In this document: positions 42,314 through 51,136 of the stretch, piece by piece
Numbering within the stretch: position 1 is the stretch's first letter
Layout of the letters: every line of letters begins with the position of its first letter
Source of the DNA: Desulfobacter curvatus DSM 3379
GTDB lineage: Bacteria > Desulfobacterota > Desulfobacteria > Desulfobacterales > Desulfobacteraceae
Assembly (NCBI RefSeq): GCF_000373985.1
Contig: NZ_KB892902.1
Span: 1 to 64,000, forward strand
DNA: 64,000 nucleotides
Direction of reading: 5' to 3'
Notes under the pieces: model-generated
Databases searched by the model: none
What the model was told of the DNA's origin: nothing
Seen by the model: the letters and a program-made list of their open reading frames with translations, nothing else
Translations under genes and position numbers: made by a program

Positions 42314-43723
42314 TTAGCGAGTTCTTTTTTTGCCATTGCCTTTTAGATTTTCCAGCTCGTTTTCTGCCTTTTCCCGCATCTTTTCATCGTCCAGGGTGTC
42401 AAGGGCCCGCTCAAGCTGGCGGGCCGCGTTTTGTTCGTCATGGATACGGGCATAATAAACACCGAGATAATAGTTGGACAGGGCCTGTTTTGACTCTCTG
42501 GACATGATTTCGGCCATGTGGTAGTTGGCTTTTTCAAATCCGGGTTTGTCGGTGCTGAGTACATGTTCAAGGCCCTTTTGGGCTGCCGGTAGGTTGCCGG
42601 TGTGGATCTGGGCAATAGAGCGGTTGAAAACGGCCCAGTCCTCCAGCAGGGGATCATCTGCCATACTGTCCAGAATCGTTATGGCACGGTTGTATTCAGT
42701 GTTACGGATGTAAAGTCGGCCTAGTTCCAAGAGAATCATGGGCTCAAACGGATTTTTTGCCAGGGCTTTATTGAGTTGTTCGATCCCCTCATTCATCCGT
42801 GTGGCCCGGCCGTATAAGAGGCCTAAGCCGTAGTGGAAGGCCACATTGTCAGGGTTGTTCTGCAGGGCAAGTTCAATTTTCGGGATGTAGGTGTCAAGGT
42901 CGCCGTAAAGCCCGATCACTCGGTATTTAACCATGTTGTAGTCAAAATTTTCCGGTGGTAGGGGTTTGTCGGCAGGTGGCTTGTAATCGGCAAGAATTCC
43001 AGATAGATGGGATACCCTGGCTGTTGTGCCCGGGTGGGTTTTAAAGTAATCGGGGATATTTTCAATTCCCTGGTAATCGGTCTGTCTGATTTTCAGCAAG
43101 CTCTCCAGTATCCCGTCGGGCGAATATCCTGTTTTTTCAAGAAAAAGAACTGCCTTTTGATCTGCCTCGGTTTCATTTTCCCGGGTATAGGTCAGCATGG
43201 CTGACTGCCCGGCAGCCATGGAGCCGATGGTCAGGGCCTGGCCCGCTTCTGAACTGCCCGATGCGGCACCCACCAGGATGCCGGCAAGCATTCCGGCCAG
43301 GCTGCCGGTTCCCACTATCTTGGACCGGTCAATGGATTGGGATACATGCCGGCCCACGGCATGGCCTATTTCATGAGCCAGGATGCCTGCAAGTTCGTCC
43401 ATAGTATCCAGAGACGCAATTAATCCACGGTGCACAAAAATATTGGCGGCCGGGGTGGCAAATGCATTGAAGGAGTCGTCATTGATCATGTAAAAATCAA
43501 AATGAAAGGGCTGGGGCGGCAATGGTTTGACAATGGCGTTGCCCACAATGTCGATCATCTTCTGGGCAACGGGGTCATGAAGAATGACACCTTTGTCTTT
43601 GATGAGTTGTAAATATTCCTTGCCCAGCTTTAGTTCGTCAGGAATGGAGATGGCAAAGCCGGCGTCAGGGAATAAAAAGACAATCAGCAAAATGAGGCTT
43701 ACCGCCTGTTTAAATCGCTTCAT
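42314..43723 (-). CDS. Periplasmic M48 metalloprotease with TPR repeats (BepA-like)
   Basis: 469 residues from ATG 43723, which begins a signal peptide (MKRFKQAVSLILLIVFLF, then ending in AGFA). The extended start at 43771 would bury it. The protease has the zinc motif HEIGH in GILAHEIGHAVGRHVS and the third ligand region ENETEADQKAV. About 200 C-terminal residues form TPR helices (GLGLLYGRATRMNEG, LGRLYIRNTEYNRA). Related BepA/YfgC proteins monitor outer-membrane protein assembly. It follows the DUF3334 gene by 31 nt. Confidence 0.9.
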   Translation of the reverse strand: MKRFKQAVSLILLIVFLFPDAGFAISIPDELKLGKEYLQLIKDKGVILHDPVAQKMIDIVGNAIVKPLPPQPFHFDFYMINDDSFNAFATPAANIFVHRGLIASLDTMDELAGILAHEIGHAVGRHVSQSIDRSKIVGTGSLAGMLAGILVGAASGSSEAGQALTIGSMAAGQSAMLTYTRENETEADQKAVLFLEKTGYSPDGILESLLKIRQTDYQGIENIPDYFKTHPGTTARVSHLSGILADYKPPADKPLPPENFDYNMVKYRVIGLYGDLDTYIPKIELALQNNPDNVAFHYGLGLLYGRATRMNEGIEQLNKALAKNPFEPMILLELGRLYIRNTEYNRAITILDSMADDPLLEDWAVFNRSIAQIHTGNLPAAQKGLEHVLSTDKPGFEKANYHMAEIMSRESKQALSNYYLGVYYARIHDEQNAARQLERALDTLDDEKMREKAENELENLKGNGKKRTR

Positions 43724-43754
43724 ATTTACCCGAAATTTTTTAAGAACAGTCTTA

Positions 43755-44300
43755 TCAAAGGCCGGATGCATCGATAAATTCAGAATTCTCCATGGCTATT
43801 TCAATACGGAAGATATAGTTATCGATTCTAAAGGAGAGTCTGCGGTTTTCCGTGTACGTGTCGTTAATGGACAAGGATATGGCTGAACTTATGGTCAATG
43901 CCTTGGGTTGGCCGTAACAGGCATTCAGGTCATATTCTTCTTCCACGGATTTTATCAGCTGCCCCATGAGTTGGTTGGTGATTTCTCCAATGGTATCTGC
44001 CACTTCAGGGTCGGAAATAGAGATGGCCAGCTCCTCTTCGGGCATGCCCATATTGATCATGTATTGCCTGTAAATTTCAAAGGCAGCCTCATCACTGAAA
44101 TTAAAAACCACAAGCCCCATATAATCTCCGTAAAATTGAACAAAGCAGGTCAGATCCGGCATCATGGATACCCTGGTGATTTTCTGGATGGTGTTAGCGT
44201 AATGTATTTCTTTACCAGTGCTTTTTGCAAGCATGGCCTGGGTCGTTTCCAGGAAAAGTTTGGCAATACTGTCAATGGACTGATTGTTTGATATTTCCAT
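43755..44300 (-). CDS. DUF3334 / CheX-like protein
   Basis: 181 residues. The chain TGKEIHYANTIQKITR, FYGDYMGLVVFNFSDEAAFEIY, MGMPEEEL and EITNQLMGQLI matches the DUF3334 family from memory, which has the CheC/CheX-type fold. The typical CheX/CheC catalytic E..N pair may be in DTIGEITNQL. The role could be phosphate removal from a receiver or a chemotaxis-adaptor function. ggag lies ~5 nt upstream of the start. Confidence 0.75.
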   Translation of the reverse strand: MEISNNQSIDSIAKLFLETTQAMLAKSTGKEIHYANTIQKITRVSMMPDLTCFVQFYGDYMGLVVFNFSDEAAFEIYRQYMINMGMPEEELAISISDPEVADTIGEITNQLMGQLIKSVEEEYDLNACYGQPKALTISSAISLSINDTYTENRRLSFRIDNYIFRIEIAMENSEFIDASGL

Positions 44301-44395
44301 TGTAACTCCTTACTGATATCGCATCGGGTTATCCGGTTGGATGATGTTTTGACAACTTTAAAATTATGGACAAAATAGTTTTAAAAGTCAAATTT

Positions 44396-45316
44396 TTATC
44401 GTTCACCCCGTCTGTAAGCCGCCCCTAACCAGGCCGGGGCGTTGAGCCGTCTTGGATCTTTAAAGGAGATGGCCAGAAGGATAACCAAGGTGGACAGATA
44501 GGGCAGCATGGCCAGAAAATTGGGGGAAATACCCAGGGGCTGGAGCAGATATTGGAGTACAAAAATGCCGCCAAAAATAAAAGAGGCAAAAATGGCCCTG
44601 CCCGGGTTCCACAGGGAAAATATGGTCAGGGCAATGGCGATCCAGCCGCGACCGGCAGTCATACCCTCCACCCAGGAAGATGAGTAGGAGATGGACAGAT
44701 GTGCCCCGGCAAGGGCGGAGAACACACCGCCCACCAGAACGCATGCATATCGAATCAAAGAGACGTTCACTCCCTGGGTCTCCGTGGCCTTGGGGTTTTC
44801 CCCGGTGGATCTGATCTGAATGCCCATGCGGGTCCCCTCCAGGAAAAACCAGGCGGCCGCGGCCAGTACAATGGCCAGGTAAAGAAAGGGACTCTGGTAG
44901 AAAAGGGCTTTGCCGATCCAGGGCAGGTCTGAAAAAAAGGGAATGGCCACATCATCCATTTTAACAGCCAGGGGGCGGCCCACATAAGGCTTTCCCATCA
45001 TGCCGGACAATCCCAATCCCAGCATGGTTAATGCAAGGCCTGATACCACCTGGTTGGCCTGCAGCGTTACCGAGGCAAAGGCATGGATCAGGGATACGGC
45101 AAATCCTGCTGTCATGGCAGCCAGTACGCCAAGCCAGGGATGGCCCGTTGTCATGGTGACAATAAATGCGGTGACGGCACCGATCGCCATGACACCTTCT
45201 ACACCAAGGTTAAGGATGCCGGCCCGTTCGCAGATCACCTCGCCGGTTGTGGCCAAAAGCAGCGGGGTGCCTGCCACCATGGTTCTTTGAATGGTTGATA
45301 TGATGATTTCTTCCAT
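44396..45316 (-). CDS. BMP-type nucleoside ABC transporter permease 2
   Basis: 306 residues, 8-9 hydrophobic helices. Motifs: TMVAGTPLLLATTGEVICERAG, LNLGVEGVMAIGAV and the LNLGVEG sequence that marks the NupQ/YufQ branch of the BPD_transp_2 family. Last gene of the transporter operon; it starts 46 nt after the other permease. It forms the heterodimeric channel with that protein. Confidence 0.88.
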   Translation of the reverse strand: MEEIIISTIQRTMVAGTPLLLATTGEVICERAGILNLGVEGVMAIGAVTAFIVTMTTGHPWLGVLAAMTAGFAVSLIHAFASVTLQANQVVSGLALTMLGLGLSGMMGKPYVGRPLAVKMDDVAIPFFSDLPWIGKALFYQSPFLYLAIVLAAAAWFFLEGTRMGIQIRSTGENPKATETQGVNVSLIRYACVLVGGVFSALAGAHLSISYSSSWVEGMTAGRGWIAIALTIFSLWNPGRAIFASFIFGGIFVLQYLLQPLGISPNFLAMLPYLSTLVILLAISFKDPRRLNAPAWLGAAYRRGER

Positions 45317-45362
45317 GATGTGTGATCTAAGTCCAAATAAGTTGTTAAATTGTTGATAGCTG

Positions 45363-46448
45363 TCAGCTGTTGTTCCGGAACCTGCGGATCCGAACCTTAT
45401 GATATAAAAAGTAATCTCCCATGATCAGAAAGATCAGCAGGATACCGTTGACAATTTCAACTGTGGCTGCAGGCAGTCCCAAGGAGATCTGAATCGCGTC
45501 TCCACCCACGATAATACCGGCAAAAAACAGACCCGACACAATGGCGAACAAGGGGTTCAGCTTGGCCAGCCAGGCCACAATGATAGCGGTGAATCCATAC
45601 CCCGATGATACCGAGGCCGGATACCCTAAGTAATGGTGGATGCCTGCCACCTCGCCCACACCGGCAAAACCGGCAAGCCCCCCTGAAATGGCCATGAGAA
45701 TAAGACTGGTTTTAAGAAAATTGATGCCCGCATATTTGCCGGCGTCAGGGTTTTCTCCCACCACCCGGGCTTCGTACCCGAACCGGGTTCTATAAATTAA
45801 AACACACAACCCCACCGAACAGACAATGGCCAGGATCAGGGTGGCATAATGAATACGCGACCCCGGCAGTACGCCTAAAATGGCGGCATCGGGCAGGGGA
45901 TCCGTGCCCGGAAATCCGAACCGGGTTTTCCCCTTCCATGGCCCCACAATGAGCATGGTCAAAAATTCTGCGCATATATAATTAAGCATCAGTGTGGTAA
46001 TGACCTCGTTGATGGCATATTTAATTTTCAGTATGGCCGGGATAATGCCCCACAATGCACCGCCGATGAACCCGGCCGTAAATATCAAGGGAACGATAAC
46101 CATAGAGGGCATGGCGTTGCCCAGATGCTGGGCTGTCCATGTGGCAAAAATAGCGCCCATGAGCAGCTGGCCTTCGGCGCCGATGTTCCAGAATTTGGCC
46201 CTGAACGTAAGGGTGAGACCTGCCCCGATGAGAATTAGGGGAATGGCCTTGGTGATGGTTTCCTTGATGCCGTAAACCGACCCAAAGGATTCAATAAAGA
46301 TTTGGGAGACCGCATACAACGGGTTGACGCCTGCGGCAAGGAAAATAAGGCTGATGGCCAGAATACCTGCCCCGAGGGCAGCGACGTTGGTCATAAAGGA
46401 CCTTAAGGGGGTAATATTGTAGCGGTCGCTTGTGGTAATCCGTATCAT
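45363..46448 (-). CDS. BMP-type nucleoside ABC transporter permease 1
   Basis: 361 residues, about 9-10 TM helices. Contains ITKAIPLILIGAGLTLTFRAKFWNIGAEGQLLMGAI and VVGENPDAGKYAGIN, the coupling region of NupP/YufP-type permeases. It starts 21 nt after the ATPase stop, in an operon. Confidence 0.88.
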   Translation of the reverse strand: MIRITTSDRYNITPLRSFMTNVAALGAGILAISLIFLAAGVNPLYAVSQIFIESFGSVYGIKETITKAIPLILIGAGLTLTFRAKFWNIGAEGQLLMGAIFATWTAQHLGNAMPSMVIVPLIFTAGFIGGALWGIIPAILKIKYAINEVITTLMLNYICAEFLTMLIVGPWKGKTRFGFPGTDPLPDAAILGVLPGSRIHYATLILAIVCSVGLCVLIYRTRFGYEARVVGENPDAGKYAGINFLKTSLILMAISGGLAGFAGVGEVAGIHHYLGYPASVSSGYGFTAIIVAWLAKLNPLFAIVSGLFFAGIIVGGDAIQISLGLPAATVEIVNGILLIFLIMGDYFLYHKVRIRRFRNNS

Positions 46449-46469
46449 AGGAAATAGTTGCCGTTTCAG

Positions 46470-48017
46470 TTAATTTGCAATGTCTGCTTTGACCGGCTCT
46501 GTGTCAATGCGTTTTGAGCCGGCCATCATCATTCCTATATCGTTGACGCGTTCATCATCCGTATCCAGAATGCCCATAAATTCACCTGCGAAAATCACGG
46601 CTACACGGTCGCACAACTCAAAAATTTCATCCAGGTCCTCTGAAAACAGCAGCACGGAACTGCCCTGGCTGCATAGTTTGAGCAAGTGCTCACGCAGGAA
46701 CCGGGTGGCGCCCACGTCAAGCCCGTAGGTGGGATGGGAGGCCACCAGCAACTGGGGTTGCTCACTGATTTCCCGGCCCAGGATCAATTTCTGGATGTTG
46801 CCCCCGGAAAGGTTTCTGATCTGGTTGTTAATGGAGTGTGTGGCCACCCGGAATTCGGTTATGATGGATTTTGCATGCAACTTGACACTTTCGTATTTAA
46901 GAAAATACCGTTTGGAAAATTTTTTGAGATGATGCTGTTTTAAAATGGCATTGTCATACAGGAAAAGGCCCGGGGCAATGCCGAACCGAATGCGTTCCTC
47001 GGGGACGTGGGAGACCCCGTTGTCATAAATTTTTCTGGGGGACAGATTAGTAATGTCCCGGCCGTTGATCGTTACCTGGCCTGAGTCAATGGTTCGGATA
47101 CCTGTGATGGCCTCGGCCAGCTCCCGCTGTCCGTTGCCTGCCACGCCTGCTACACCGAAGATTTCATTTTTGTATAAGTCAAAGGATACATTTTTAACTG
47201 CGGCAAGTCCTTTGTCCCCTGTGACATGGATATTGCGGACACTAAGCACCCGGTCTCCCCTGGGTCGTTTTTCTCTGGCCATGGTCAGGGCCACATCCTT
47301 GCCCACCATCATCCGGGCAAGTCCCATTTTGTCCGTATCTTTGGTTTGGGCGCCCCCCACAATCCGCCCCTTGCGCAGTACGGTAACCCGGTCGCAGATA
47401 TCCATGATTTCATCAAGCTTGTGGGAGATGAATATCACACTGTGGCCGTCAGTTTTCATCCTGCGAAGAATTTCGATGAGCTCTTTGATTTCCTGGGGAG
47501 TCAAAACAGATGTGGGTTCGTCGAGAATGAGTAAGTCGGCTCCGTTTAAAAGGGTTTTTATGATTTCAACCCGCTGCTGCTCTCCGGCGGAAAGCTGCCA
47601 TACTTTCTGATCAAGGTCTATCTGGAAATCAAACTGGTTTGAAAACGCTTTTATTTTTTCACGCAAAACTTTCTGGGGAAATAAAAACGGGGTGTCCTTA
47701 TAACCTAGAGCGATGTTTTCAACCACGGAATGATTCTGGATCAGCATGAAGTGCTGATGAACCATGCCAATGCCAAGATTGATTGATTCCAGCGGATTAG
47801 AGATCCGGACGGGCTTGCCGTTGATCAGAATGCTGCCCGAATCCGGCTGGTAAATGCCGTAAAGAATATTCATCAGCGTGGTTTTACCGGCACCGTTCTC
47901 CCCGAGCAATCCCAGGATTTCCCCGGAATTAATTTCAAGGTTGATATCCTTGTTTGCATGGACACCCTGGAACGACTTGCAGATATCTTTCATTTCAAGG
48001 CGCTGTATTTTAATCAT
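46470..48017 (-). CDS. BMP-type nucleoside ABC transporter ATPase, two NBDs
   Basis: 515 residues with two nucleotide-binding domains. NBD1 has GLLGENGAGKTTLMN, LSAGEQQRVEIIKTLL and ADLLILDEPTSVL. NBD2 has GVAGVAGNGQRELAEAI in place of a full Walker A lysine motif, LSGGNIQKLILGRE and a degenerate Walker B (LLVASHPTYGLDVGA), as usual in this family where the second site is inactive. It powers uptake of the ligand bound by the lipoprotein encoded upstream. Confidence 0.92.
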   Translation of the reverse strand: MIKIQRLEMKDICKSFQGVHANKDINLEINSGEILGLLGENGAGKTTLMNILYGIYQPDSGSILINGKPVRISNPLESINLGIGMVHQHFMLIQNHSVVENIALGYKDTPFLFPQKVLREKIKAFSNQFDFQIDLDQKVWQLSAGEQQRVEIIKTLLNGADLLILDEPTSVLTPQEIKELIEILRRMKTDGHSVIFISHKLDEIMDICDRVTVLRKGRIVGGAQTKDTDKMGLARMMVGKDVALTMAREKRPRGDRVLSVRNIHVTGDKGLAAVKNVSFDLYKNEIFGVAGVAGNGQRELAEAITGIRTIDSGQVTINGRDITNLSPRKIYDNGVSHVPEERIRFGIAPGLFLYDNAILKQHHLKKFSKRYFLKYESVKLHAKSIITEFRVATHSINNQIRNLSGGNIQKLILGREISEQPQLLVASHPTYGLDVGATRFLREHLLKLCSQGSSVLLFSEDLDEIFELCDRVAVIFAGEFMGILDTDDERVNDIGMMMAGSKRIDTEPVKADIAN

Positions 48018-48034
48018 GGTCTTTTTTCAATCAT

Positions 48035-48065
48035 AAAGGCCGGAAAACACCGTTTTCCGGCCTTT
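48035..48065 (-). terminator. Intra-operon stem-loop between BMP lipoprotein and ATPase genes
   Basis: Perfect 13-bp stem (aaaggccggaaaa with ttttccggccttt) around a 5-nt loop, 17 nt before the ATPase gene. No T-run follows on the minus strand, so partial termination or 3'-end protection that favours the binding-protein mRNA is more likely than full termination. Confidence 0.65.
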
Positions 48066-48101
48066 AAGCTATTCCTGTTTTTTTGCCTTAATGTGACCCC
48101 A

Positions 48102-48163
48102 TGTTTGGACAAAGATTTGCCCATATGCAAGGCGCAGATGGGTGGTGAATATCTGTTCAAACA
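48102..48163. repeat. Hairpin repeat element, copy 2
   Basis: Imperfect inverted arms: tgtttggacaaagatttg-cccatatgc and gcagatgggtggtgaatatctgttcaaac, with a 5-nt centre (aaggc). On the minus strand it contains cacccatctgcgccttgcat, matching the core of the 25.9-kb element. It begins right after the BMP gene stop. Confidence 0.7.
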
Positions 48164-49396
48164 CTAGTTATTAGGGATTTCGCCTTTTACATTATCTACA
48201 TAATACATCATGGAAAGCAGATCTTCCTTGGAGGCGCGTTCTCCCGGCCTAATTTTGATGTCACCCGTGTTGTCCGAAACCGGACCCATGAACGGATCAA
48301 AAATGTCAACGCCCTGTTTCATTTGCTCATAGCGTTTCATAACCAGGTCATAGGCGCTGATTTCACCCAATTGTTCAGTCGTAATTATGGCCTGTTTCAG
48401 GGGCTCAACAAATTTGGGGTTGACAGCGTCATCAAGACTGCCGCCCAGAATGGCGGCCTTTTCCTTGGCAAGCCACCAGATGTCCTGGCTGGGGTCCCAG
48501 ATACCTTCATGGATGTCTTTCAGGATTTTGGCATATATGCCGCCCCAGTCCATGCGCTGGCCGGAAACCACTGAATCTTTGCCATATGCCTGCATGGGGG
48601 AATAGTGGGAAAATGTGTAAATCTGTTTGCCTTTTTCACAATGGGCCTGGCCCACTTCAATGACCGCCGGGGTATCTTCGGTGAACGCCAGTGCGTCACA
48701 GCCTTCAGCAATCAGTGCTTCGGCAGCTTCCTTGGCTTTGTCCGGACCGTACCAGGCATAGATCCACTTTACGCTTACGGTGGCATCGGGGTTGACTGCT
48801 TTAGCACCAAGGGCATAGGCGTTAATGTGGCGGATGAGTTCGGGAATGGGGAAGGCGGCAACATAGCCAAGTTTATTGGACTTGGTCAATGCCCCTGCCA
48901 TCATACCGTTTAGGTAATACATCTGATAAAGATCACCAAAATAGGTGCCCAGGTTGGCGCTCCGCTTGAAACCGGCGCAGTGCATAAATTTTGTATCCGG
49001 ATATTTTTCAGCAGCTTTGACGGTGTTATCCATGTAACCAAAACTGGTGGTAAAGATCACATCGCATTTTTGCTGCTGGACAAGACGATCCATGATTCTC
49101 AAGGAATCGGCTTCAGCAACCGATTCAACAATAACGGTTTCCAGCCAGGGATACAGGGATTCGACATACCTTTTACCTAAGTCATGGGCATGGGACCATC
49201 CGTAATCGCCCACAGGGCCCACATAGATAAAACCGGCTTTGAGCTTCTTTTCCACAGTCGGTGCTTCCTGGGGCTCCGCCGCTTCTTCAGGCGCCTTAGG
49301 GGCTTGTTTCGGCTTGTCCTGCTCTCCGCAGCCGGAAATGATCATCGCGAGAAGAAAAAGAAAACTGACAATCAGCACACTCATCTTGGTTTTCAT
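48164..49396 (-). CDS. BMP-family nucleoside-binding lipoprotein
   Basis: 410 residues from ATG 49396, which has ggag 6 nt upstream. Signal peptide MKTKMSVLIVSFLFLLAM followed by the lipobox ISGC, then an acidic linker (KAPEEAAEPQEAPTVE). The mature domain begins LKAGFIYVGPVGDYGWSHAHDLGKRYVE, the BMP/Med pattern, and continues with VIFTTSFGYMDNTVKAAEKYP and FGDLYQMYYLNGMMAGAL. Relatives bind purine nucleosides or related compounds. First gene of the four-gene uptake operon. Its leader and first ~25 codons are duplicated upstream (see 49565-49933). Confidence 0.92.
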   Translation of the reverse strand: MKTKMSVLIVSFLFLLAMIISGCGEQDKPKQAPKAPEEAAEPQEAPTVEKKLKAGFIYVGPVGDYGWSHAHDLGKRYVESLYPWLETVIVESVAEADSLRIMDRLVQQQKCDVIFTTSFGYMDNTVKAAEKYPDTKFMHCAGFKRSANLGTYFGDLYQMYYLNGMMAGALTKSNKLGYVAAFPIPELIRHINAYALGAKAVNPDATVSVKWIYAWYGPDKAKEAAEALIAEGCDALAFTEDTPAVIEVGQAHCEKGKQIYTFSHYSPMQAYGKDSVVSGQRMDWGGIYAKILKDIHEGIWDPSQDIWWLAKEKAAILGGSLDDAVNPKFVEPLKQAIITTEQLGEISAYDLVMKRYEQMKQGVDIFDPFMGPVSDNTGDIKIRPGERASKEDLLSMMYYVDNVKGEIPNN

Positions 49397-49444
49397 CGTT
49401 ATCTCCAATGGTTATAATGTGGGTATAAAGAAATTTTTAGGATA

Positions 49445-49501
49445 ATACGATAATTACAGTTTTGCCGTCAACTATTTAAACACAGGATGTTAATACAAAA
49501 A
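49445..49501 (-). repeat. Duplicated 5' leader, copy in front of the BMP gene
   Basis: atacgataattacag... sequence about 85 percent identical by eye to 49981-50037. Both lie at a like distance before near-identical signal-peptide codons. Confidence 0.8.
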
Positions 49502-49503
49502 AT

Positions 49504-49540
49504 AAGCCCCCTGCAGGGGAGAGATCCCTGCAGGGGGCTT
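49504..49540 (-). terminator. Terminator of the repetitive lipoprotein gene
   Basis: 15-bp perfect stem (aagccccctgcaggg with ccctgcagggggctt), 7-nt loop; on the minus strand it is followed by attttttg. It starts 24 nt after the lipoprotein stop and separates it from the BMP operon. Confidence 0.85.
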
Positions 49541-49564
49541 AACTGTCGTACAAAAAAGGCAAGT

Positions 49565-49933
49565 CTATTCTTCAGCCGGGGCTTCCTGTGCTTCCTCAGC
49601 CTTTTCAGCTGCTTGGGTTTTAAGCTCAGCGGCCTTGGTCTCAACTTCCTCCATCACTTGGGTTGCAGCTTCAGCAGCTTTGGTCTCAACTTCCTCCATC
49701 ACTTGGGCCGCAGCTTCAGCAGCTTGAGTTTCAGTTTCAGCAGCTTGAGTTTCAGTTTCAGCTGCTGTGGTTTCAACTTCCTCAACCGGTTGGGTTTCAG
49801 CCTCAGCTGCTTGGGTTTCAACTTCAGCGGCTTTGGGGGCTTGTTCCGACTTGTCCTGCTCTCCGCAACCGGCAACGATCATTGCGAAAAGAAAAACAAA
49901 ACTGACAATCAGTACACTCATCTCCTTTTTCAT
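49565..49933 (-). CDS. Acidic Ala/Glu/Thr repeat lipoprotein derived from the BMP leader
   Basis: 122 residues from the ATG at 49933, favoured over 49936 because ggag is then 6 nt upstream and the start matches its neighbour. The signal peptide MKKEMSVLIVSFVFLFAM, lipobox VAGC and the following GEQDKSEQAPKA nearly copy the BMP lipoprotein. The rest is a low-complexity helix of Ala, Glu, Thr and Gln with 15-residue tandem units (VMEEVETKAAEAATQ) and shorter TETQAAE units; heptad spacing suggests a coiled coil. It resembles Lpp-type small coiled-coil lipoproteins in shape but ends in APAEE, with no C-terminal lysine for wall linkage. Function unknown. Confidence 0.8.
   Translation of the reverse strand: MKKEMSVLIVSFVFLFAMIVAGCGEQDKSEQAPKAAEVETQAAEAETQPVEEVETTAAETETQAAETETQAAEAAAQVMEEVETKAAEAATQVMEEVETKAAELKTQAAEKAEEAQEAPAEE
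49635..49724. repeat. Two tandem 45-nt units inside the lipoprotein gene
   Basis: ttggtctcaacttcctccat... at 49635-49679 and again at 49680-49724, differing at two or three bases. They encode the 15-residue unit of the coiled-coil tail and could change in number by slippage. Confidence 0.8.
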
Positions 49934-49980
49934 CATTTTCTCCTTTGTTTATAGTTGGGGACTAGTAAATTTGTGGAAGC

Positions 49981-50037
49981 ATACGATAATTACAGGTTTG
50001 TCGTCAACAATTTAAACATAGTATCTTAACACCAAAA
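49981..50037 (-). repeat. Duplicated 5' leader, copy in front of the repeat lipoprotein
   Basis: Same sequence as 49445-49501 with few changes. After it, a weak relic of the terminator stem is visible (ctgcctgcaggt, 50045-50056), and the ends agtctattctgcagc and agtctattcttcagc also match, so the copied unit covered most of the intergenic region. Confidence 0.8.
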
Positions 50038-50082
50038 ACAAGTCTGCCTGCAGGTGAGGATTTGTCGAAAAAAAGGAACAGT

Positions 50083-51117
50083 CTATTCTGCAGCGGCCCG
50101 GGCCTGGGTCAGCCAGTCATTCCACTTGGTCTGGTTTTTAGCAATCCATTCGGTGACATGTTTCTGGATGTCTTTGGCGGATTTTTCACCCGCGTTCATG
50201 CGGGTGTTCTGCTCATTGATGTCTGCAAGGGGAAGGGTAAATAATTCAAGAAACTTTTTGGCTGCAGGATTATCTGCCAAGAATTTTTTGTTGGCCACAA
50301 TGCGGATATCTGAAACAACGAATCCCAGTTTCACCGGATCAGTCACTGCGCCCTCAACGCCGGACTGGGTCATCCTGTCCACGGCCACGGCCTGGGCTTC
50401 AGTGGGCAGAATTGTAGGTACGTTGACCCACATCACGTCTTTGCCGGGTTTGAGTTTATATACGGTCCAGTTCGGGGTCCAGGTGTAAAAGAAGATGGGT
50501 TCTCCTGCTTTGTATGCGCCGATGGCAGAAGCCATACCTGCTTCATAAGATGCTTTCACAGGATTGATGTCATCTTCCAGATCATAAACCTTTAAGTGGT
50601 GGGCAATTACTTTCTCGCATCCCCAGCCCGGAGGGCAGGCCGTGAGATCGGCTTTGCCGTCATGATTTTTGTCAAAGGCCTTTTTAACCTCTTTGCGTTT
50701 AAAGTCATCCAATGACTTGATGTTGTATTTTTCAACGGCATCTTTAGACACCAGATACCCTTGGAGACCACCAGCTTTGGCCACGTATCCGATTTTCTGG
50801 GCTTTGTCCTTGAAATTTTTGGGGAGTTGGTCGTTATGCATGGGAAACCAGCCATTGCACCAATAATCCAAATCACCCAAGGTCAATGCTTTGTAAAAAA
50901 TAGGGTTTTTTAAGTCTTTGGGTTTATTGACGTTATAACCCAACTCGGTCAAGGCCCGGCTGACAATTGCTTCCTGAAAATAGCCTGTATTCCAGGTGGC
51001 TCGTGCAGGTTTGACGGTGACGCCTTCTCCGGGTTTATCCGAAGATGCGAAAGCCGGGGTGACCATGATCATGGAAACCGCAACCAGAAAAAAGCAGATG
51101 TTTTTTACGACGTTCAT
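50083..51117 (-). CDS. proX: Glycine betaine/proline ABC transporter substrate-binding protein
   Basis: 344 residues from ATG 51117 with aaaggag 5-6 nt upstream. Signal peptide MNVVKNICFFLVAVSMIMV ending TPAFA. Mature part shows ProX features: RATWNTGYFQEAIVSRAL, LGDLDYWCNGWFPMHND and FFYTWTPNWTVYKLKPG with tryptophans placed for the betaine cage. It has a Cys pair (ACPPGWGC) as in E. coli ProX. Third gene of proVWX; it supplies substrate to ProW for osmoprotection. Confidence 0.93.
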   Translation of the reverse strand: MNVVKNICFFLVAVSMIMVTPAFASSDKPGEGVTVKPARATWNTGYFQEAIVSRALTELGYNVNKPKDLKNPIFYKALTLGDLDYWCNGWFPMHNDQLPKNFKDKAQKIGYVAKAGGLQGYLVSKDAVEKYNIKSLDDFKRKEVKKAFDKNHDGKADLTACPPGWGCEKVIAHHLKVYDLEDDINPVKASYEAGMASAIGAYKAGEPIFFYTWTPNWTVYKLKPGKDVMWVNVPTILPTEAQAVAVDRMTQSGVEGAVTDPVKLGFVVSDIRIVANKKFLADNPAAKKFLELFTLPLADINEQNTRMNAGEKSAKDIQKHVTEWIAKNQTKWNDWLTQARAAAE

Positions 51118-51136
51118 AATTTCTCCTTTGTTAATT

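Noticed and set aside
49487..49954. 155-aa plus-strand open frame rich in Leu, Phe and Ser repeats
   Set aside because: Antisense to the repetitive lipoprotein gene and its terminator; the repeats arise from the Ala/Glu/Thr codons on the other strand.
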